From assembly GCA_021159825.1 (NCBI GenBank), contig JAGHDR010000183.1, positions 1 through 9,622 of the forward strand: a DNA stretch of 9,622 nucleotides, given 5' to 3'. Under the pieces are notes generated by a model. The model was not told the DNA's origin and did no database searches. It saw only the letters and a list, made by a program, of their open reading frames with translations. Made by a program: the position numbers and the translations under genes. Shown here in pieces: positions 6,659-9,622 of the stretch. Every line of letters begins with the position of its first letter. The stretch's first letter is position 1. Source of the DNA: Deltaproteobacteria bacterium (GTDB taxonomy: Bacteria > Desulfobacterota > DSM-4660 > Desulfatiglandales > Desulfatiglandaceae).

Positions 6659-8433
6659 ACGAAGACGCTGTTGCCGGTGAAAAATCTTTAAAGGGCATAG
6701 CCGTTTATCCGGGTATTGTCATTGGCAAAGCCCAACTTGTGGATAGAAGTAAAGTCAAGATCCAGTATCAGTATCTGGTAAACACGGAACATCTGAATGG
6801 GGAGGTGGGGCGGTTCGAAGAGGCCCTTCGCGTGGTCGAAAAAGAGATTGCGTCACTCAAGAACGGAATGGCGGAGAAAGTCAACGATCTCTCCTTTATT
6901 CTGGACAGCCATTTGATGATCCTCAAAGACAACATGCTTCGGGATTCGACCATTCGTGCGATCCGGGATGAAAAAATTAATGCCGAGTGGGCGCTGAAAA
7001 AATCCCTGGAAAAAATCCGTAAAGTTTTCGAGCAGATTGATGACGAATATATCAGCAACCGTATCAGCGATGTGGAAAATGTCACCGAAAGGATTCTGAG
7101 GACGCTTAGCGGAAAAGCACAGCAGAGCCTTTCGGAAATCGACAGAAGGGTCATCGTCGTGGCCCATGATCTCTCCCCTGCGGATACCACCGAGCTGAAT
7201 CTCGGAAGGGTCATGGGGTTTATTACCGATGTGGGGGGGCGGACTTCCCATACGGCCATCGTGGCACAGGCCCTGGAAATTCCGGCTATTGTGGGTTTGG
7301 AAAGCGCAACCGATGTTGTAGCGGACGGCGATCTCCTGATTGTGGATGGCAGCACGGGCGTGGTCGTTGTCAACCCTGATGACAGGGCCATTATTTACTA
7401 CCAGGAGAAGAAACTTCAACTGGAAGACTACCGGTCGAGCATTGCCAGGCAGAGTCATCTTCCGGCTTTGACTCCCGACGGTCAACGGATCACTGTTATG
7501 GCTAACATAGAATTCTTGGAAGAAGTGACTGCTGTAAGGAATTACGGCGGAGAGGGTATCGGTCTTTATCGAACGGAATTCTTGTATTTGAGGAGCAAAG
7601 GGTTTCCGGAAGAGGAAGACCTATTTGAGGACTACCGTGAAATAGCCGAACTCATGGCCCCTGAATCGGTGAACATTCGGACCCTGGATATCGGCGGTGA
7701 CAAATTCGTTTCGGAACTTGAAATTACGAAGGAGATGAACCCCGCGCTGGGGCTACGAGCCATACGATTCTGCCTGAAACGGCCCGAAATATTCAAAACG
7801 CAGTTGCGCGCCATTCTCAGGGCAAGTGTACACGGTCATATTCGATTGATTTTCCCCATGATATCCGGTTTGCAGGAACTTTTGGATGCAAAGGACATCC
7901 TGGAGCAGGTCAAAATGGATTTGGATCGCGACCACATCCCCTATAATGAAAAAATGGAAGTGGGCATTATGGTTGAAATTCCCTCAGCGGTTGTTATGGC
8001 GGGGGTTCTGGCCAGACACGTGGATTTTTTCAGTATCGGGACCAACGATCTTATTCAGTATTCACTGGCCATTGACAGGGTCAATGAGCATGTGGCACAC
8101 ATGTATCAACCGTTTGATCCTGCGCTCATCAGAATGATTGGTCGGGTGGTGACGGCTGGCAGAAGTGAGGGCATCCGTGTTACTCTGTGCGGTGAGATGG
8201 CGGGTGATCCTCTTTGTGTGCCGATATTGTTGGGGCTGGGCCTTGATGCGCTCAGCATGAATGCCAGGTCCATGCCGCTGATCAAAAAGATCGTGCGGGC
8301 CATGCCCATGTCCCAGGCCCGCGATGACCTTAAGGAGATCATGGGCCTGTACACGGTCCACGAGGTGCAACAGTACCTTTTTGAGCGCATTGGCGGCATG
8401 TTTCCCGAGTTGAGGGAAAAAGGTTACCTGTAA
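6655..8433 (+). CDS. ptsI: Phosphoenolpyruvate-protein phosphotransferase (PTS Enzyme I)
   Basis: Enzyme I takes phosphate from phosphoenolpyruvate and gives it to HPr. The 592-residue protein is full length. Its N-terminal HPr-binding and phosphohistidine domains contain GGRTSHTAIVAQ (194-205) with phospho-His199. The C-terminal PEP-binding barrel has GIGLYRTEFLYL (301-312), LDIGGDK (344-350), NPALGLRAIR (362-371), SIGTNDLIQYSLAIDR (460-475) and CGEMAGDP (512-519) with catalytic Cys512. No GAF domain precedes it, so it is classical Enzyme I rather than PtsP. I chose ATG 6655, which overlaps the ptsH stop as ATGA, with GGGGAG (6644-6649) 5 bases before it; the longer open frame upstream is the shadow of ptsH. 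Coupled translation should keep the two phosphocarriers in proportion. Confidence 0.98.
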   Translation: MNEDAVAGEKSLKGIAVYPGIVIGKAQLVDRSKVKIQYQYLVNTEHLNGEVGRFEEALRVVEKEIASLKNGMAEKVNDLSFILDSHLMILKDNMLRDSTIRAIRDEKINAEWALKKSLEKIRKVFEQIDDEYISNRISDVENVTERILRTLSGKAQQSLSEIDRRVIVVAHDLSPADTTELNLGRVMGFITDVGGRTSHTAIVAQALEIPAIVGLESATDVVADGDLLIVDGSTGVVVVNPDDRAIIYYQEKKLQLEDYRSSIARQSHLPALTPDGQRITVMANIEFLEEVTAVRNYGGEGIGLYRTEFLYLRSKGFPEEEDLFEDYREIAELMAPESVNIRTLDIGGDKFVSELEITKEMNPALGLRAIRFCLKRPEIFKTQLRAILRASVHGHIRLIFPMISGLQELLDAKDILEQVKMDLDRDHIPYNEKMEVGIMVEIPSAVVMAGVLARHVDFFSIGTNDLIQYSLAIDRVNEHVAHMYQPFDPALIRMIGRVVTAGRSEGIRVTLCGEMAGDPLCVPILLGLGLDALSMNARSMPLIKKIVRAMPMSQARDDLKEIMGLYTVHEVQQYLFERIGGMFPELREKGYL

Positions 8434-8446
8434 GGGGATTTTGGAA

Positions 8447-8896
8447 ATGAAAATCGTTTGTCAGAACAAAAAAGCACGGCACGAATATTTTCTGGATGAG
8501 TTTTTCGAGGCGGGGTTGGTGCTTCTGGGCGCCGAGGTCAAAAGCCTGAGAGAGGGAAGAGCCAACCTGTTGGATAGCTATGCCAGGGTGAAGCGGGAAG
8601 AGGTTTTTCTTCATAACATGCATATTAACCCTTACCCTTTTGCCCACCATATGGAAATGGATCCCATGCGAACACGGAAGCTTCTCTTGAACAAACGGGA
8701 AATCAAACGGCTGATCGGAAAAACCGAGCAGAGGGGATATTCTCTGATTCCCACCAAAGTTTATTTTACACGGGGCAAAGCCAAAGTGGAAATCGCCTTG
8801 GCAAAGGGCAAAAAAAATTACGACAAAAGAAGAGTCTTGAAAGAAAAAGAACTGAAGCGGGATATGGACCAGGCCCGAAAGCAAGGCGACTATTGA
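8447..8896 (+). CDS. smpB: SsrA-binding protein SmpB
   Basis: SmpB binds the tRNA-like part of tmRNA and brings it to stalled ribosomes for trans-translation. The 149-residue product has NKKARHEYFLDE (7-18), GAEVKSLREGRANL (28-41), NMHINPY (57-63), RTRKLLLNKREI (75-86) and AKGKKNYDKR (119-128), all family hallmarks. The basic C-terminal tail (about 125-149) is the part that lies in the empty mRNA channel. ATG 8447 is chosen over the in-frame TTG at 8441 because AGGGGA (8433-8438) is correctly spaced only for the ATG. The gene starts 13 bases after ptsI and its RNA partner ssrA follows 76 bases later, so protein and RNA are co-located. Confidence 0.98.
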   Translation: MKIVCQNKKARHEYFLDEFFEAGLVLLGAEVKSLREGRANLLDSYARVKREEVFLHNMHINPYPFAHHMEMDPMRTRKLLLNKREIKRLIGKTEQRGYSLIPTKVYFTRGKAKVEIALAKGKKNYDKRRVLKEKELKRDMDQARKQGDY

Positions 8897-8924
8897 CTTT
8901 TTTGTGGTCGTGGTTACCTTTGGG

Positions 8925-8955
8925 TTGTCGTAGATAGCGCTTTTTATCTTATTAT
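8925..8955 (+). promoter_or_regulatory. Possible promoter of ssrA
   Basis: TTGTCG (8925-8930) and TATTAT (8950-8955, 5/6 to the -10 consensus) lie just before the tmRNA. The spacer is 19 bases, longer than ideal. A start near 8962 would leave a short leader removed by RNase P at 8973. No terminator-like hairpin separates smpB from ssrA, so read-through transcription is also possible. Confidence 0.4.
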
Positions 8956-9063
8956 CAAAACGTACAAATCAAGGGGGCGAAACGGTTTCGACGGGGATAG
9001 TTGAAGCTTAGATTGCATACCGAGGTTCCGACTGCTCGTTAAACGGTTGGGCGAAACACAAAC

Positions 9064-9096
9064 GCAGACGATTACGCGTATGCTCTAGCCGCATAA
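9064..9096 (+). other. tmRNA tag-peptide frame (ADDYAYALAA, stop TAA)
   Basis: This frame inside ssrA encodes ADDYAYALAA followed by TAA, ending in the ALAA degron read by ClpXP-type proteases. The resume codon is placed at GCA 9064 because Ala is the usual first tag residue, a 10-residue tag is normal, and an A sits four bases upstream (9060). The reading frame is open further upstream (AAC, ACA), so the exact resume codon is inferred. Tags beginning ADD/ADN and ending Y-A-[LV]-A-A fit what I recall of Desulfobacterota and Geobacter relatives. Confidence 0.8.
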
Positions 9097-9305
9097 ATGG
9101 CTAGCGTCTTCCCAGTCTTTGCCTGCGAGATTGGAGTGAGGCGTCGACTAGCGGGCTAGCCGATCCTTTGAACCTGTGAAACGGTGAGGCGAAAATTAAC
9201 ACAGGTTAGTCTTTGGGCGGGCGTGCTCAGTTGCGACCCCGAAGGCGAAATTCTGATACTGAGCTACGTATGTAGAGGTCTAAGTGGAATATTTTCGGAC
9301 GCGGG

Positions 9306-9328
9306 TTCGACTCCCGCCGCCTCCACCA
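9306..9328 (+). other. Candidate attachment site at the tmRNA 3' end
   Basis: The T-loop to CCA end of ssrA is a well-known target of P4-type tyrosine integrases. Such an integrase start lies 165 bases downstream on the same strand, so this segment is the probable att core. No second copy occurs in the window; the matching repeat should lie at the far end of the island, beyond 9622. The exact crossover bases cannot be set from one copy. Confidence 0.5.
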
Positions 9329-9362
9329 AATAACGTTCCTAACAGAGTCCCATGAAGCACAT

Positions 9363-9401
9363 AAACCCCGATTTCTACTAGAGAATTCGGGGTTTTCTTT
9401 T
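9363..9401 (+). terminator. Intrinsic terminator downstream of ssrA
   Basis: AAACCCCGA (9363-9371) pairs perfectly with TCGGGGTTT (9387-9395). After one T-T mismatch the stem continues as TTCT (9373-9376) with AGAA (9382-9385), closing a five-base loop. A T-rich tract (9393-9401, TTTTCTTTT) follows directly. It should end the tmRNA transcript and insulate the integrase promoter from the upstream operon. Confidence 0.88.
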
Positions 9402-9424
9402 CCTATACGCTCCTATAAAAGCCC

Positions 9425-9454
9425 TTGACGTCCGACGGTACTTGTCGGTATTAT
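9425..9454 (+). promoter_or_regulatory. Probable promoter of the integrase remnant
   Basis: TTGACG (9425-9430) and TATTAT (9449-9454) are separated by 18 bases, with 5/6 matches to each consensus. The start would be near 9461. The leader then carries AAGGAG (9479-9484) 8 bases before the ATG at 9493. The promoter overlaps several GACGG-type repeats, so control by a protein binding them is likely. Confidence 0.5.
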
Positions 9455-9493
9455 TGACGGCATCTTCAAATACCGTCAAAGGAGATACCGTCA
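9434..9493 (+). repeat. Cluster of GACGG/CCGTC half-sites before the integrase
   Basis: Three + oriented half-sites, GACGGTA (9434), GTCGGTA (9444) and TTGACGG (9454), face two opposite ones within an exact direct repeat ATACCGTCA (9470-9478 and 9485-9493). TTGACGG (9454-9460) and CCGTCAA (9473-9479) form a perfect 7-bp inverted repeat with a 12-base loop; CGGTATT (9446-9452) and AATACCG (9469-9475) form a second, competing one. The last repeat ends on the start-codon A, and the Shine-Dalgarno lies between the two direct repeats. The likely role is as an operator or arm-type binding site for the integrase or an excisionase; an RNA hairpin is the other option. Confidence 0.6.
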
Positions 9494-9615
9494 TGCCCCT
9501 CACAGATACCGCAATTCGCAACACCAAACCCAAAGACAAGCAGTATAAACTTTCCGATGAGAAGGGCCTTTACCTCCTGGTCAAGAAAGCTGGTAAGGCA
9601 GTTGGACAAAAATAA
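9493..9615 (+). pseudogene. Truncated P4-type tyrosine integrase (N-terminal DUF4102 fragment)
   Basis: The ATG opens MPLTDTAIRNTKPKDKQYKL, followed by SDEKGLYLLVKKAGK. This is the standard start of the DUF4102 arm-DNA-binding domain of P4/prophage integrases, which run to roughly 400 residues. Similarity fades after about residue 35, where a Lys/Gly-Tyr-Trp-Arg segment is expected, and TAA (9613-9615) ends the frame at 40 codons. None of the catalytic Arg-His-Arg-Tyr residues can be present. The other two frames after 9590 do not restore a recognisable continuation in the few bases left, so a deletion or insertion junction is more likely than a single-base shift. The ribosome site AAGGAG is good, so a short peptide could still be made. 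It lies next to ssrA, the usual integration target. Confidence 0.75.
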
Positions 9616-9622
9616 TCATCCC

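Larger units (their letters stand above)
8973..9328 (+). ncRNA. ssrA: tmRNA (SsrA), one-piece
   Basis: tmRNA acts with SmpB to free ribosomes stalled on broken mRNA and tags the unfinished protein for proteolysis. The 356-base RNA has a 7-bp acceptor stem (8973-8979, GGGGGCG, with 9318-9324, CGCCTCC; one G-U pair), the conserved 5' element GAAACGGTTTCGACGGGGAT, a T-arm (GCGGG 9301-9305, loop TTCGACT, CCCGC 9313-9317) and an encoded CCA (9326-9328). The tag frame is at 9064-9096, and its stop lies in the loop of a hairpin (CTAGCC 9085-9090 with GGCTAG 9099-9104). The RNA is undivided and complete despite the inserted element next to its 3' end. Confidence 0.97.

Noticed and set aside
6768..7485. 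Two overlapping - strand open frames of about 207-210 codons inside ptsI
   Set aside because: They are antisense to the well-conserved PtsI phosphohistidine region, and the two overlap each other in different frames. Neither resembles a known protein.
8339..8884. - strand open frame of 181 codons over smpB
   Set aside because: smpB on the + strand accounts fully for the region with family motifs; the antisense translation has no recognisable domain.
8973..9328. A tRNA gene at the T-arm/CCA end near 9300-9328
   Set aside because: The T-arm and acceptor pair with 8973-8979, 340 bases upstream, and a tag frame lies between; it is the tRNA-like domain of tmRNA, not a separate tRNA.
1..9622. CRISPR arrays, toxin-antitoxin pairs, defence genes or a complete insertion sequence
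   Set aside because: No spaced repeats, transposase motifs or recognisable defence domains are present; apart from the last 300 bases the window is core housekeeping sequence.

Overview
The window is a single, densely packed block of bacterial housekeeping genes, all on the + strand, ending in tmRNA and the start of an inserted element. The order is ffh, rpsP, khpA-like KH gene, rimM, trmD, an orphan SPOUT methyltransferase, rplS, rnhB, yraN, rsmI, ptsH, ptsI, smpB, ssrA. The orphan SPOUT (PF09936/TM1570-like) gene directly after trmD, ptsH-ptsI placed inside a translation operon, and a tmRNA tag read as ADDYAYALAA together suggest a member of the Desulfobacterota (former Deltaproteobacteria, Desulfobacterales-like). 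That placement is an inference from gene order and protein style, not a measured phylogeny.

Positions 1-313 form the 5' region. They hold a possible divergent gene fragment (1-69, - strand), a possible promoter for it (176-204, - strand) and a TTGACA promoter for ffh (250-278). Positions 314-4404 carry protein targeting (Ffh) and ribosome assembly and modification genes: S16, a KH RNA-binding protein, RimM, TrmD, a predicted RNA methyltransferase and L19. Positions 4464-6382 carry RNase HII, YraN and RsmI. Positions 6386-8433 carry HPr and Enzyme I of the PTS phosphorelay, with no EII gene in view. Positions 8447-9328 carry SmpB and its RNA partner tmRNA, which rescue stalled ribosomes. Gaps are short and many genes overlap (rimM/trmD, trmD/SPOUT, yraN/rsmI, ptsH/ptsI). 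No strong terminator was seen between 314 and 8896, so one long, translationally coupled transcript, perhaps with internal promoters, is likely.

From 9329 onward the character changes. There is an intrinsic terminator (9363-9401), a compact promoter with an array of GACGG/CCGTC half-sites (9425-9493), and an ORF that begins exactly like a P4-type tyrosine integrase (DUF4102 arm-binding domain) but stops after 40 codons. The 3' end of tmRNA is a classic integration site for such integrases, so this is probably the edge of a genomic island or the scar of one.

Most of the window is conserved core biology. I did not find a clearly new system. The points worth a second look are the integrase remnant with its repeat array, the orphan SPOUT enzyme, sequence deviations in Ffh (G4), RsmI (the usual EDTR region) and HPr (regulatory serine), and small overlapping ORFs at the rpsP and rnhB starts.
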